Program-made: the position numbers and the translations under genes | DNA from: Phyto melanocephala | Taxonomy: Eukaryota; Arthropoda; Insecta; Diptera; Rhinophoridae | Assembly: GCA_941918925.1 (NCBI GenBank) | Contig: OW799233.1 | Coordinates: forward strand, 76,263,797-76,327,796 | DNA: 64,000 bases | Direction: 5' to 3' | Notes under the pieces: generated by a model | The model's database searches: none | Seen by the model: only the letters and a program-made list of their open reading frames with translations | Told to the model about the DNA's origin: nothing | In this document: in pieces, positions 33,798 through 44,469 of the stretch | How the letters are laid out: each line of letters opens with the position of its first letter | Position numbering within the stretch: position 1 is the first letter of the stretch

Positions 33798-34069
33798 GCT
33801 TAAACATACTCAGATATTGTTTTATAGCATTTTACTTATTTCACTTATTGTTATACACTTTTATCAGCAAACTCACTTTGATACACGCTTTACAAGCTCT
33901 ATGCAGTAATAATAAAAGTGCCTAAGAGTATGCTACACATAATAACTTAACATCATGTTCGAACAACCAGCGAAATAAACTAATACAAACAAAACTACAG
34001 TAACTTTAACTACTACAACTAAAATAAATTATAATGTAAATTAAGCTATTTAAAAATAAATCTGTAACA
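33798..34069 (-). repeat. 3' LTR of Gypsy copy 2, truncated
   Basis: On the minus strand it starts TGTTACAGATTTATTT at 34069 and follows the LTR of the 43887 element through U3. It breaks off after TGAGTATGTTTAAGC near 33798, so the R-U5 end is missing and no target duplication can be assigned. Confidence 0.8.
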
Positions 34070-34099
34070 CTACCGCCCGCTTAAGCCTGTTCGTCCCGA

Positions 34100-35354
34100 T
34101 TAGGCACAAATTCACTTTTTCCGTACTTAGCGAGGCGCTCGAGATGAACCACTTTCATCTTTGATCTTGGGCTATTGTACTTCTGTATTCTATACACGAC
34201 ATCATTTATTCTTTTTATCACCTTATACGGCACATCCCAATGAGTTTGCAGTTTAGGAGACAGTCCTTTTTCCGTTGTGGGTTATTTAGTAGAACTAGCT
34301 GACCCTCATTAAAGCCTTCAGAATTTGCTGCTCTGTCATATCTGGCCTTCACCTTGTCGCTGGTCATTTTTATTCGGCCACGAACGAATTCATGAATTTC
34401 GTCGAGATCTTTTTGTCCCCTTGAAGTGTCTTCTTCGTGCTCATCTATTGCCGAGGGATTAATACCGAATTCTAGATCACCTGGCAGTTTCAGCTCGGTT
34501 CCAAACATAACTTTTGCAGGTGTTCGGGAGGTAGAGTCATGAACGGCTGACCTGTATGCCAACAGAAATTTTGGTATGTGCTCATCCCAGTCCCTTTGGT
34601 GTGCACTGACCACTTTTTTCAAGTGTTCCTCCAACGTGCGGTTAAATCTCTCGACCATGCCGTCAGATTGTTGATGCAGTGGCGTAGTCCTCATTTTTCG
34701 GATACCGTATAGTTCGCACATTTCCTGGAATATCGCAGATTCAAAATTTCTTCCCTGATCAGAATGTAGCTCAAGCGGAACTCCATAGCGGCACACCCAG
34801 CTGTTCACAAATGCGTTTTCGACAGTTTTAGCTTCTTGGCTTGGTATTGCGTATACCTCTGGCTATTTGCTAAAATAGTCAATTACAACTAGAACGTAAC
34901 GGTTTCCAGCCTCACTGATAGGAAAAGGGCCTGCTATATCCATCGCTATCCGCTCAAAGGGAGCACCTGAATTGTACTGTTGCAGCGCTCCTCGACTCCG
35001 TCTTACTGGGCCCTTGGCTGCGATACATTGTGCGCAATTTTCTATCCAATCAGCTACAGATTGCTGGCATCCAACCGAATAGAAACGTTGCCCTATCTTT
35101 TCTACGGTTTTTGTTACACCAAGATGACCACCGCTTGGACCATTATGAAACTCCTTCAATACCTCTTTGACTTTAGAGGATGGCACCACAATCAGATTTG
35201 TTGTCGATTTACTATCAGTACTTTCACATTTGCGATAAAGGCATCCGTTAATAACCTGCAGACTATTCCATAGCGCCCAGTTTGATTTCATCAGTGGACT
35301 TTCCGCTGATATTTGGTTACGGGTTGGCCTGTTGTCTTCCTCCTTTGCTGACAT
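34100..35354 (-). pseudogene. Gypsy copy 2 integrase and pol C-terminus
   Basis: 35354-34863 encodes the HHCC zinc domain (HLGVTKTVEKIGQRFY ... CAQC) and the first catalytic aspartate (MDIAGPFP). A TAG at about 34863 replaces the tryptophan codon seen in copy 1 (FSK then stop). The same frame runs on to 34218 with LHSDQGRNFES and VERFNRTLEEHL, the other two catalytic positions. A frameshift near 34260 is shared with copy 1. In the shifted frame the tail (LSPKLQTHWDVPYK ... VVHLERLAKYG) continues to about 34080. Confidence 0.85.
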
Positions 35355-35897
35355 AATTTTTTCCAGTATAGGATCGTCTCTTTGCGCCGCTGACCAGTCG
35401 TCACTTGTCTATATATGTGTTAGTCGAACGTCAACGACACATTCTTTTCCTTCAGCTTTTGCACAATGCTTGCACTCAAATCTGCACGGTCTTCGGGAGA
35501 GTGCATCTGCATTTCCATGTTTAGTGCCCTTTCTGTGCTCAATACTGAAATCTTAACTCTGGAGACGTTCAACCCAACCATCTGAGTGCAGAGTGGTCGG
35601 TTGTTAGTTCGAAGTTTTGTCTATATAGATATTTGTGGTTATGCGTTACACATTCCACAACTACCAGAGGCTCTCGTCGAGCTCTTCTAGATTTTTCAGG
35701 TGATCGTCAAAAACAATTATGTCATCAAGATACACCAGGCATGTCTTCCAATGAAGTCCCTTCAAAACGCGTTCCATTAACCGCTCGAATGTGGCTGGAT
35801 CATTGCTAAGTCCAATTGACATCACGTTAAACTGCCATAGCTCGTCACTTGCACTAAAAGCTGTTTCTCCTTATCTCTATCAGATATTTCTTCTTGC
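35355..35897 (-). pseudogene. Gypsy copy 2 RT and RNase H scraps
   Basis: 35880-35690 matches the RT palm region of copy 1 (GLHWKTCLVYLDDIIV). It is then joined directly to the RNase H end (LLVVVECVTHNHKYL ... TDHSALRW), deleting the RT thumb and the first RNase H motifs. 35580-35355 holds the connection to the integrase (EHRKGTKHGNADALSRRPCR). Several frameshifts and stops are present. Not functional. Confidence 0.75.
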
Positions 35898-38152
35898 AAG
35901 AAAAAAGTTTTCACTTTAAAATGTAAATTATTAATGTTAACACTTTGAATATTAAAGTGAAAACTTTCAATTTTAATATGCGCATTCTCGAATTCAATTT
36001 AAACACTTTTGATTTTAAAGTTCACACTTTTAACCCAATTTAAAAATGTTTGTATTTAAATTAAAAGTTAACACATTCAATCTCAAATTAAAAGCGTTAG
36101 CTTTTATTTTAAGAGTGAAAACTTTTAAATGCAACTTTAAAGTGTTCACTATAAACTTTAAAGGAAACAGATTATTTTAATTGTTTTTAATTCACATTTT
36201 TTTATTCAAACATACATATTTAAATTTATTTTATATTTATGAAATAACTTATTTATAACTCATTAATAATTCATTAAAATAAAATAATTTAAATTTAAAA
36301 AATAAATCATTATGTTATCATATCTTTTTTAATCTTGCATATGTCTTTCCATTGTTAATTTGGTGTAAATTCATAGGCAGGCTTGTGAAATGTTAATCAG
36401 TTTTAGGCAATTTTGTTTTATACCAGTCTCGTAAGATTGAAAATGTACATCAAATTTAATAATTTCAATAGGATAACATAGAACGTAAATAATTTCATTT
36501 TCTTATAAAAAGTTTGATTTTATATATACAAAAATTTATTTCATTCAGTAATACCTGGGACTCTTTTTCTTTGGGAAATAAACCAATTATTTCTTCCACA
36601 ATACTAGCAAAGTGTTCCGGTCTAAGTTTTGCCTTTGTTAACATGACATCTTCTAAAATTATTTTAATGAGGTCATCGCGTTGCTTATTCGTAAAACATT
36701 TCCTTTCCTCATAATATTGAATAAGTTGTTTTCCGGCTGAGTTATTCTTTAAAAATGTTGAAAGGGGCTACAATGCAGTGTATCATTAAATTTGATACAA
36801 AAATTTTCATTGTATATTATTTTACCTGTGATCCAAATGCGTTTCTTATTGAATTATTTGAAGAACAAGGTGAATCTTTGTGACGGTTTTTTTCTATCCA
36901 ACCAACAACCTTCGAAGTCTGGCTCAACGTTTCGTCTTCTATTTCAAACTGAAAAAATAAGCTTGCTAAACAAATAAGCTTCAAAATTAATATTATATTT
37001 ACCTTTGACTTGCGCCAGAAAAACAACTTTTCTCTAAACTCCGCTCGAAGACCAATATTTCTTACTGCTTCCGCAATGTCTTCTTTTGACAAAAATTTTA
37101 AGCTTCGAAAAGTTATTCCAGCATCAATAACATTGCATAAGTGTTAATATTGCCTAAGAATTTTAACTTACTTTTTAGGTAAAGAAAAAGTGTTTCCAGA
37201 TCAAACTCCTTTAGCTGATTAAGGAAATCCGTATCTAACTCAACACACGTGTACGTTGAATCACCATGCTCATTAATTTGGATATCGTTGCCAAGAATTC
37301 GCAGCAAGTCACTTTCTTGTATAATTTTACCCTGACTGGTCATTCTTGTATCTTGTTCACACTTCTAAACTCACTTTACTATAACGAAATCACACAAATG
37401 CCGCTAACGGTACAATATAAAGTGGAACTTTTAAAATAAACTTAAACACTTAAATAAAAAAAATAAATAAAAATTTTAACGTTGCGTTTTAAAGTGTTCA
37501 CGTTTAGTTCCAACAAGGACACTTTGAGTTTAAAAGTTAACACTTTTAATACAAAATGTACACTTTAAATGTCAAAGTGAAACCTTTTAATAATAAACTG
37601 ACGCTTTATATATTAAAGTGAAAACTTTAAAATTAAAGTTAACACTTTTTACTCAAAACTAAAATTTTCAATATTAAAGTGAACACTTTAAATTAGAAAG
37701 TGTCACTTTAAATGAAAAAAATTTGATTTATAAAGTGAACACTTTAAATGTAAACGTTAACACTTTTCTGTAAATTGATCACTTTACATTTTAAAGTTAA
37801 CACTTTGAAAATAAACGTTTTAATTTTATTTTTTAAACTTTAAAAATTTTAAATTAAATGTATTCACTTTTAATACAATTTTAAAAGTGATTACTTTATA
37901 AATAATATATTTTACTTTAAATATAAAGTTTTTCGTTGCAAAATAAAGTCAACATTTTTAAATTTAAGAATTTTACAATAAAAACAAAAATTTTAACTTT
38001 TAAATTAAGAGTAAACACTTTAAAAACTTAAAATTATCACTTTTAAAAAATATTTTTTTTTGTGCCCCCCATAAGAACCTATAGACTGAGGCACTTTAAA
38101 TAAAATTTGAAAGTGTTCACATTTAATTTTAAAGCGCACTTTTTTCTCAGTG
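35898..38152 (-). mobile_element. Unclassified DNA element with arrays of subterminal AAAGTG/CACTTT motifs and a spliced gene
   Basis: Inserted in copy 2 pol. The right end is ...CTTTTTTCTCAGTG; the left end AAGAAAAAAGTTTTCACTTT matches its complement except for the outermost bases, which seem lost with the adjacent pol deletion. Both flanks (about 35900-36180 and 37400-38150) are packed with dozens of related motifs such as GTTAACACTTT, AAAGTGAAAACTTT and AAAGTGTTCAC in both orientations. A minus-strand gene lies between. Dense subterminal repeats are typical of transposase-binding regions. I could not assign a superfamily. Confidence 0.6.
36500..37343 (-). CDS. Spliced orphan protein with SAM-like segment inside the 35898-38152 element
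   Basis: Four minus-strand coding pieces are visible. 37343-37172 starts MTSQGKIIQESDLLRILGND. About 37130-37003 has AGITFRSLKFLSKEDIAEAV ... LRAEFREKLFFWRKSK. 36948-36826 has FEIEDETLSQTSKVVGWI. 36767 to about 36500 has PLSTFLKNNSAGKQLIQYYE ... LRPEHFASIVEEIIGLFPKE. Introns 2 (gtaaat...tttcag) and 3 (gtaaaa...ttgtag) have good GT-AG borders with codon continuity. The acceptor of intron 1 is not clear. The second piece resembles a SAM domain (F-SL-FL-KEDI--A---IGLR--FR). Similar SAM-containing orphan proteins are, from memory, repeated in arthropod genomes. Function and completeness unknown. Confidence 0.5.
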
Positions 38153-38640
38153 TAGTTTCATTACATGCACCTTATTTTCATAACCAACATCTAGGGGTAT
38201 TTCAACATTCCTCCAAATCATTACCTTCTGCCCAATGTGCAGATTATTGCCATGACTAATCATAAAATCTGCACCGATGATTACTTCGTCCACAATGTCG
38301 GCAACGATGAATACATGATTGACACTTATGTTGGCAACAGTTACATTTACGTTTATTTTACCATAGGCAGTAGCAGGCTACCCAGTAGCTGTTCGCTGAC
38401 TTACGCCACATAACGGTTCGATTGTTTTCTTTACTAAATCGGGTCTGATAATAGACTGCAATGCTTCTGTGTCTATACTAAAAAGTATGCCTTCGACCAT
38501 TGATATACCCACAAGCAGTAAGGTTGCTATTTTTCTGCTGCATAGCTGATATGGAGATTGTGGGGCCCTCGGTTATGGATGCTAGATCTTGCCCCATAGT
38601 GCTAGCTCGTTTTAGTTTAACGGTGATTCATTTGATGATT
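38153..38640 (-). pseudogene. Gypsy copy 2 protease region
   Basis: Minus-strand sequence parallel to copy 1 at 45240-45710: the aspartic protease region (TACGLYING.. equivalent, DTEALQSIIRPD where copy 1 has DTGA) through MISHGNNLHIGQ. The protease motif appears changed from DTGA to DTEA, so activity is doubtful. It is cut at 38153 by the foreign element. Confidence 0.65.
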
Positions 38641-38872
38641 TCGTGTTTGCCCGTTTGCTGTTTCCAGGTGGCGAAACCGATCTAGCCCGCTTTCTTGGTG
38701 CTCTACAATTTCGTTGAAAATGTCCACTCTTACTACAATTAAAGCATTTGGCTTTGACTCTCTTTTCCTCTAATGCCTGTATACGAGCTTTTAAATCGCT
38801 TACTTCATCTCTTTCCATTTCTGTAGAAATTTCAAGATTTCGCACCTTGTATATCTGCGGCTTAGAAACCAA
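38612..38872 (-). pseudogene. Gypsy copy 2 nucleocapsid zinc knuckle
   Basis: Frame carries CFNCSKSGHFQRNC, a CX2CX4HX4C zinc knuckle, after a short coiled coil, and ends SNESPLN at the gag stop. It is part of gag broken from the capsid portion by stops near 38880-38990. Copy 1 lacks this region. Confidence 0.85.
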
Positions 38873-38973
38873 TTTTGCAGTTTACTGTGTTAGTGCATAT
38901 GAAACTGTTTCTGCAAACGTCGATTTATGCGTGCCAAACACCGCGTGCTATATTTCAGGATCACGTATTCCAT

Positions 38974-39456
38974 TTACAACCGTTTCAATTTTAAACTGAT
39001 CCAAAATGGGCGATTTTCACCTGGATATGTCAGCTGCACCAAACGATCGATCTCCGTGGCGAAATCTTGTAATGACTCGTTAGCTTTCTGTGTTCTGCCT
39101 CGTAATTCCATTCGGTATATATCTCGTTTGTGCTCGCCGCCATACTTACGTTGCAGTACAACCGTTATGTCATCGTAGTTTTCTCTGCAGCCAATAGGTA
39201 TACTTTCTAGAACTTGTGCTGCGTTGCCTTTTAATGCTAAAATCAACTCTATAGCGTTTTCTTCATTGTTCCACATATTTCTATTGGCAACTTTCTCAAA
39301 CTGAAATTTAGAAACATTAAATGGTGCATTGCCGTCAAAAGTAGGGACCTTTATTCTACTTGAGATTTCTGGAATTATTCGCACTGCTCCCTCATGACAT
39401 TGAAGATCAATAATTTTTGTTTCTAGATTTTTAAATTTTTCGTCTTGTAATTGCAA
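38974..39456 (-). pseudogene. Gypsy copy 2 capsid (retrotransposon gag domain)
   Basis: Frame reads VPTFDGNAPFNVSKFQFEKV, NEENAIELILALKGNAAQVL and DFATEIDRLVQLTYPG, the classic Gypsy gag capsid pattern. A frameshift separates it from the coiled-coil region upstream (39507-40020) and another from the zinc-knuckle part downstream. Confidence 0.85.
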
Positions 39457-39506
39457 TTTGCTATTGAAGTCATTTGCTTGTGCAACTATGCCATCTTTCA
39501 GGTTAG

Positions 39507-40010
39507 CTAGTTTTTTTTATCAATTTTATTTACTTCTTTTTCAATGCCATCTACTCTGCTGTTCACAGCTTCAGAAATTTCCTGAAGTTTCTCGTTGGTA
39601 ACTCTAGAACATTCTTGAAATCTCAACTCCTTTATTTTATTTTCTTCTTTAACTTCAGCTAATAATTTTTCATTATTAGATTTAGAACTTTCTTGAACTT
39701 CTATTTTAACTTCTTGAACTTCGGCTAATAATTTTTCATTATTAGCTCTAGAAGTTACTTGAACTTTAACTTCAGCTAATAATTTTTCATTGTTAGCTCT
39801 AGAATTTTCTTGAACTTCTGCTTTAACTTGAGCTAATAATTTTTCGTTGCTAGCTCTAGAATTTTCTTGAGCTTTCTGGAATTTAATTTTCATCTTTTCC
39901 ATCATAGCAGCATGCATCGTACTTAAATCTATGTTGTTTGTGGTTGCATGAGTGGAAACTTCCATTTGTTCTTTTTCGTAATTTTTTTTTATAAATGCAA
40001 TTTCACTTCT
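39507..40010 (-). pseudogene. Gypsy copy 2 gag N-terminal coiled coil
   Basis: Repeated heptad-like units (SRANNEKLLAEVK and variants) as in copy 1. The open frame runs on from LTR sequence only because of chance. Compared with copy 1 the SAP segment and the normal start are missing (the primer site region is followed almost directly by EKEQMEVSTHATTNN). Ends NKIDKKN then stop, caused by a one-base deletion in an A run. Confidence 0.75.
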
Positions 40011-40448
40011 GACACCAGTTGTTACGTTTATACCTTTTATAAACGTTGGCTTATTTCCTTTAAATAAATATTTGAGTTCTTTTATTGCAATCAAAAACAG
40101 TTGAAATTAGTTATAAAATTAAGAGCACTTTATTTACTTAAACACACTCAGATATTGTTTTATAGCACTTCACTTATTTCACTTATTGTTCATGTTCGAA
40201 CAGCCAGCGAAATAAACTACAGTATTTATCGCTTATATGCACGTCGGTTATAAGCATTTCTCGCTTTTATGCATCCAAGCCTGTGCAATTTCAGCTTGTA
40301 ATTCAAAATATACATAAAAAGTTCGTCTATATGCATTTCGCTTATATGCATTTATCGCTTTTATGCACCATAATTTTACTATAATTTGAATAAGTTACAA
40401 AAGAACTCTCTTCTAAATGCATCATGAAGTGGTAACAAAAGAATATGC

Positions 40449-41640
40449 TTGTCTATAAAGCAAAAGCTTTCAATTATAAATGAAATTAAAGATTCTACTA
40501 AACAAGATACTTGTAGAAAGTATGGATGCTCAATCGACACCGTAAATCGTATTCTAAGAGACGAAAGTTCTATTATTGAAAGCAGCAAGGTTGTCTGGCG
40601 CTGTAGTGTCAAACAATATGCTAATGGAAAAGGCCAAACAATTTGACATTGCCCTGAATGAAAGTTTATATCCTACACCTGGCTGGCTATACCGATGGCA
40701 ACGAAGAGAGGGGATTAGTTTAAGAAAAAATTATGATGCGGCAAGATCTACTGATAAGGAAGCAGTTGACAATATTCAAGAAATTCTCCCATATTTGACC
40801 GCTGGATACAAGGCAAGTTACATATTTAATGACGATGAAACGGGACTACTTTTCAAAGCATTGCCCTCATCAACACTCAATAGGAGTGGTTTTAAAATTT
40901 CTGGAATGACGTCATCAAAAGAACGTAAAACTTAACTTCTTTCGTGCAATACAACTGGTGACTATGTTTGCCATAGGTAAACCAAAACAGCCTCGATGTT
41001 TTAAAAATAAAAAAATTAAGTATTTTTCGCGAAACAAGGCATGAACGACACAGGACATTTGGACTGAAATAGTACTAGCTTTTGATGAAAAAATGATTCA
41101 ATAAAATAGAAAAGTAATCTTATTCGTAGACAATGCCACAGCCCGTAAGCAGATAAGTTTAAAGAACGTTGACGTTCGATATTTACCAGCATATATCACC
41201 TCAATTTTACAGCCTTTAGATCAGGGAATCATTCATGCTTTTAAGGCATACCATCGACAAAATATAATACGTAAGCAAATATGTTTTTAGAGATATCAAG
41301 TAAAGCCTTGATATGCTAGCAGCTTTATATACAGCCAAGCGAGCATATTGGGTGGTAGCTTCTAGTACCATTTGAAACTGCTTTAAAAAGTTGATTTTAA
41401 AAGATACAGGCTTTTTTTTCCAATTTATATGACTTTTTATATATTTCGGTGTAAGTTTGCTTCGGAATCTCACGAGCTGCCAGCGATGAAAGATCGCGAA
41501 GATGAAATAATTATAACAGCTGACTCTGGTTTAGAATTTGGAGCTGAATTTGAAAATTTTGTAACTCAGGACGAAAATTTACCTTGTCATGCACCACCTA
41601 ACGAGGAGAAAATCGTTTCTGAGCTTCAATCAAGCTAACG
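40449..41640 (+). pseudogene. Pogo/Tigger transposase, decayed
   Basis: The N-terminus has a CENP-B/psq-type helix-turn-helix (LSIKQKLSIINEIK, CRKYGCSIDTVNRIL). After a frameshift near 40590 comes a CENPB-type second DNA-binding part (MLMEKAKQFDIALN, GWLYRWQRREGIS). The DDE domain begins with YIFNDDETGLLFKALPSSTL. After several stops come ILFVDNATARKQIS and YITSILQPLDQGIIHAFKAY, both standard pogo-group landmarks, at about 41115-41250. A possible C-terminal piece (41480-41635) is acidic. Many stops and frameshifts; dead. Confidence 0.85.
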
Positions 41641-41678
41641 AGGAAGATGACAATGAGTATGTACCCATTCTATCTGTA

Positions 41679-41994
41679 AAGGCCATGACTGACTATCAGA
41701 TTTAGTCGTTCGATATGTCAAAAATTGTATGTGTGTTCAGAAAGTGTGATAGTGTGGACACAAAGTGCACATGTGTGACAGATTTTTTGACATGTGTGTC
41801 CGATTTGATAATCTTTTGAAAATTTTCATAAAATAATAGAGTCTGTGCGATCAGAGTTGCTTTTTCTAAGCAAGTATGACAGTGTGACATCCAATAACAC
41901 ATTTTGTTGCGATTTTTTCATGTAGGACAGAAAACTATCAGATTTTTGTTTGACATAATCGCACGACTTTGTACGATAGTCAGTCATGGCCTTA
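41679..41994. mobile_element. MITE nested inside the pogo element
   Basis: AAGGCCATGACTGACTATC at 41679-41697 is the exact complement of 41976-41994. The 316-bp unit interrupts the 3' part of the pogo transposase region. Target duplication not clear. Confidence 0.65.
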
Positions 41995-42666
41995 AGTAAT
42001 GCAGTGGAATATTTAAGTAGTTTACGGTGTTTTCTTCAAGCAAGAAATTGATTTATTGATGAATTGGAAAAAATGTACAATTTATTTTTGAGAGAGCTGC
42101 TGTTTCCATTGCTTGTGAATTTATTAGCAATGATAAGGACGTGACAAAATCACTTCTCACTTCGCAAGTATTGGAACTGCTGGGGCAATTCTAGTAAGCA
42201 ATGAATTTCTAGTTTTTTATGCTTTCAACCTAGTTGACTCAGTGAAATGATACTTTAAGTACAAACTTCTAAATGAATAATAATATTTTTTATTTAATTT
42301 AATATTTTTAGTTTTTTTTTTTTTTTGTAAAAATGAATTAAAAAAAAAACTGATACATATGTATATGTATAAAATTTTGGATAAATTTTGTCTACTTTTT
42401 TTATATGCACCCTTTATGCAAATATCGGAGTTTTTAGTTATGCACTGTTTATGAATATTAACGAGTTTTTTTATAAGCATCGTATATGCATATAAACGTA
42501 TTTTTATATTTGCATTTCGCGCTTATATGCACAAAAAGCTGTGCATTTTTAGAAATGCATATAACCGATAAATACTGTAATACAAACAAAACTACAGTAA
42601 CTTAAACTACTACAACTTAAATGAATTACAATGTAAATTAAGCTATTTAAAAATAAATCTGTAACA

Positions 42667-42893
42667 ATATATTTTGGCACTTTCTAGCTAAAATTTTGGC
42701 ACAAGTGCAAGTTCATTTTTAAAATGTCGTCAACAACAAAACTTGAAACAAATTTAAAACAAATAGCGCTGCTTCAATTGGTAATAAATGGTAATTAAGT
42801 GTTGTCAATAGCCACTATTTAACGTTACTTTTAGACATAAAACTTTTGAATATAATTTTTTTTATTAAAAATTGATATTTATATTACATCTTA
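42667..42893. repeat. Tandem host unit, copy A, left part
   Basis: 42706-42893 (AGTGCAAGTTCATTTTTAAA ... GATATTTATATTA) matches 52853-52990. The continuation of this copy is found at 52521-52740, on the far side of the LINE. This shows that the LINE split one unit. Confidence 0.75.
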
Positions 42894-43106
42894 TTTATTT
42901 ATTTATTTATAAAATCGTATATCACATACAACAAGAAATGAATCTTTTTAATTACAGTATGTGATCTTATAGCGCTATTAAATACATACTTGTTACAGCT
43001 ATATTATAAACCATAAAATTATAAAAAAAGTTGATAGACAAACATACAGAATACAAAACAAAAAAATAAGAAAAAAAAAAAAAATACAAAATAAAATATT
43101 AATATA

Positions 43107-43886
43107 TTAAAAACTCAAGAATAATTTATTTTTAAATTGTTTAACGTTGCCTATAGTTTGCATTTTGTTAAGTAGTGAGTTCCACAGTCGTCTAGTGTTT
43201 GTAAAGAACTGCCACTCAGAAATAAGAGTTCGATATCTAATTTGAATAATATTTTTTCCTCTATTGGATCGAGCAAATTGTAGGCGATTGAATAAATAAA
43301 TTGGTTCTTGTGTGTTGATAATTTTGTGTAACAATAATAATGACTTAATTTTAAGCAATTGCCTTAGTTCAACTCCGTATAATGATTTAGAATATTGAGA
43401 AGTTCCTTCATATAGCATTATACGCTACTTCTAAACGTCTCCTACTGCAGGAATCACAATAAGCAAAAATTTCACATCCGTACAGCAGCTTGGGCATTAA
43501 AAAGGTTTTTGCGAGAAGCACACGAATATTTATAGGTGTAAGATGCTGTGATGGGTAGAGTGTTCTAAGCATTGTAAATATTTTTCCAGAAACAGAGTTT
43601 ATATGAGTATTCCATTGAAGTGTTTTATTGAAAATTATACCAAGGTTCTTTGCTGATTCAACCACCGCGATAGTTTGATTACATAATAAGACCGGAATAT
43701 CAACAATAATGTTTTGATTCCTTTGAGATATTATGAGGCACTTTGATTTTTTTGGATTCAGGTAAAATTTATTCGATGATGCCCATATAAATATTCTATT
43801 TAGATCCACATTAAGCTTTTCTATACACTCGTGTATGAAGTTTTTTTCGCAACTTATATATATTTGTACATCATCAGCATATATAT
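43107..43886 (-). pseudogene. LINE reverse transcriptase 3' part and C-terminal region
   Basis: Begins at the Gypsy junction with the catalytic YADDVQIYI box, followed by the thumb region (NKFYLNPKKSKCLIIS, NLGIIFNKTLQWNTHI, LLYGCEIFAYCDSC). It shifts frame near 43412 and ends at 43107 (RRLWNSLLNKMQ). A continuation of the RT at 49382-50634. Confidence 0.85.
43883..43886. repeat. 4-bp target duplication ATAT (left) of Gypsy copy 1
   Basis: Matched by ATAT at 49382-49385. With one copy and the element removed, the LINE reading frame is continuous across the site. Confidence 0.8.
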
Positions 43887-44416
43887 TGTTACAGATTTAT
43901 TTTTAAATAGCTTAATTTACATTATAATTTATTTTAGTTGTAGTAGTTAAAGTTACTGTAGTTGTATTTGTATTAGTTTATTTTGCTGGTTTTTCGAACA
44001 TGATGTTTGTTGTTATGTGTAGCATACTTTTAGGCACTTCAATTATTCGTACCTATTACCTAACGTCTTAATTTAAATTTAACGGTTTTCGAATGTACTA
44101 GAATGTACATACGAGAACTTTGTCGAATGTTACCGAACACCACTATGTTACTATAAATAGCCGAACAACACAGCTAACATCATCAGTATTACAATAGAGC
44201 TTGTAAAGTGCGTATCAAAGTGAGTTTGATAATAAAAGTGTATAACTATAAGTGTAATAAGTAAAGTGATATAAGAACAATATTTGAGTGTATTTAAATA
44301 AATAAAGTGCTCTTAATTTTATAACAAATTTAAAGTGTTTTTAATTGCAATAAAAGAACTCAAGAGGTTTATTTAAAGGAAATATTCCAACATTTATAAA
44401 AGGTATAAACGTAACA
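43887..44416 (+). repeat. 5' LTR of Gypsy copy 1 (530 bp)
   Basis: Starts TGTTACAG and ends CGTAACA (inverted TGTTAC/GTAACA). It contains ACTATAAATAGCC, a TATA-like promoter near 44150, and AATAAA near 44299. Three or so differences from the 3' LTR. Confidence 0.95.
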
Positions 44417-44418
44417 AC

Positions 44419-44436
44419 TGGTGTCAGAAGTGGGAT
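44419..44436 (+). promoter_or_regulatory. Primer binding site complementary to tRNA-Leu
   Basis: TGGTGTCAGAAGTGGGAT starts 2 bp after the LTR. Its complement ATCCCACTTCTGACACCA matches the 3' end of animal leucine tRNAs (acceptor strand plus CCA). Confidence 0.8.
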
Positions 44437-44469
44437 TGCATTAAAAAAAAAAAAAAAAAAAAATCAGAC

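Larger units (their letters stand above)
40220..42577 (+). mobile_element. Pogo/Tigger DNA transposon (2.36 kb) inserted in the Gypsy copy 2 LTR
   Basis: Ends CAGTATTTATCG and CGATAAATACTG lie between TA dinucleotides (40218-40219, 42578-42579). CAGT-A-T-CGCTTA-TGCA is close to the known pogo terminus. TATATGCA-type motifs recur just inside both ends. Removing one TA and the element restores the uninterrupted LTR seen at 33.9 kb and 48.9 kb. It contains a decayed transposase and a nested MITE. Confidence 0.9.
33798..42666 (-). mobile_element. Gypsy LTR retrotransposon copy 2, rearranged, with two nested DNA elements
   Basis: Minus-strand relative of the 43887-49381 element. Order on the minus strand: 5' LTR (42666-42580 and 40219-40020, split by a pogo element), primer site, gag coiled coil, capsid, zinc knuckle, protease region, then a 2.25 kb foreign element (38152-35898), RT and RNase H scraps, integrase, truncated 3' LTR. 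Relative to copy 1 it keeps capsid and zinc knuckle but has lost the gag SAP region and about 760 bp between protease and RT. Confidence 0.85.
40020..42666 (-). repeat. 5' LTR of Gypsy copy 2, split by a pogo element
   Basis: Minus-strand LTR sequence occupies 42666-42578 and 40219-40020. It lacks an internal U3 segment compared with copy 1. Between the halves lies a complete TA-flanked element (40220-42577). Just inside it (40003-40019) is ACTGGTGTCAGAAGT, the primer site region. Confidence 0.85.

Noticed and set aside
37400..38150. AAAGTG/CACTTT motif series as a CRISPR or satellite array
   Set aside because: Spacing is irregular, motifs occur in both orientations and they are confined to both flanks of one element, so subterminal transposon repeats are a better reading.
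40021..40094. Apparent extension of copy 2 Gag into the LTR
   Set aside because: Reads through primer site and LTR sequence; chance open frame rather than coding.
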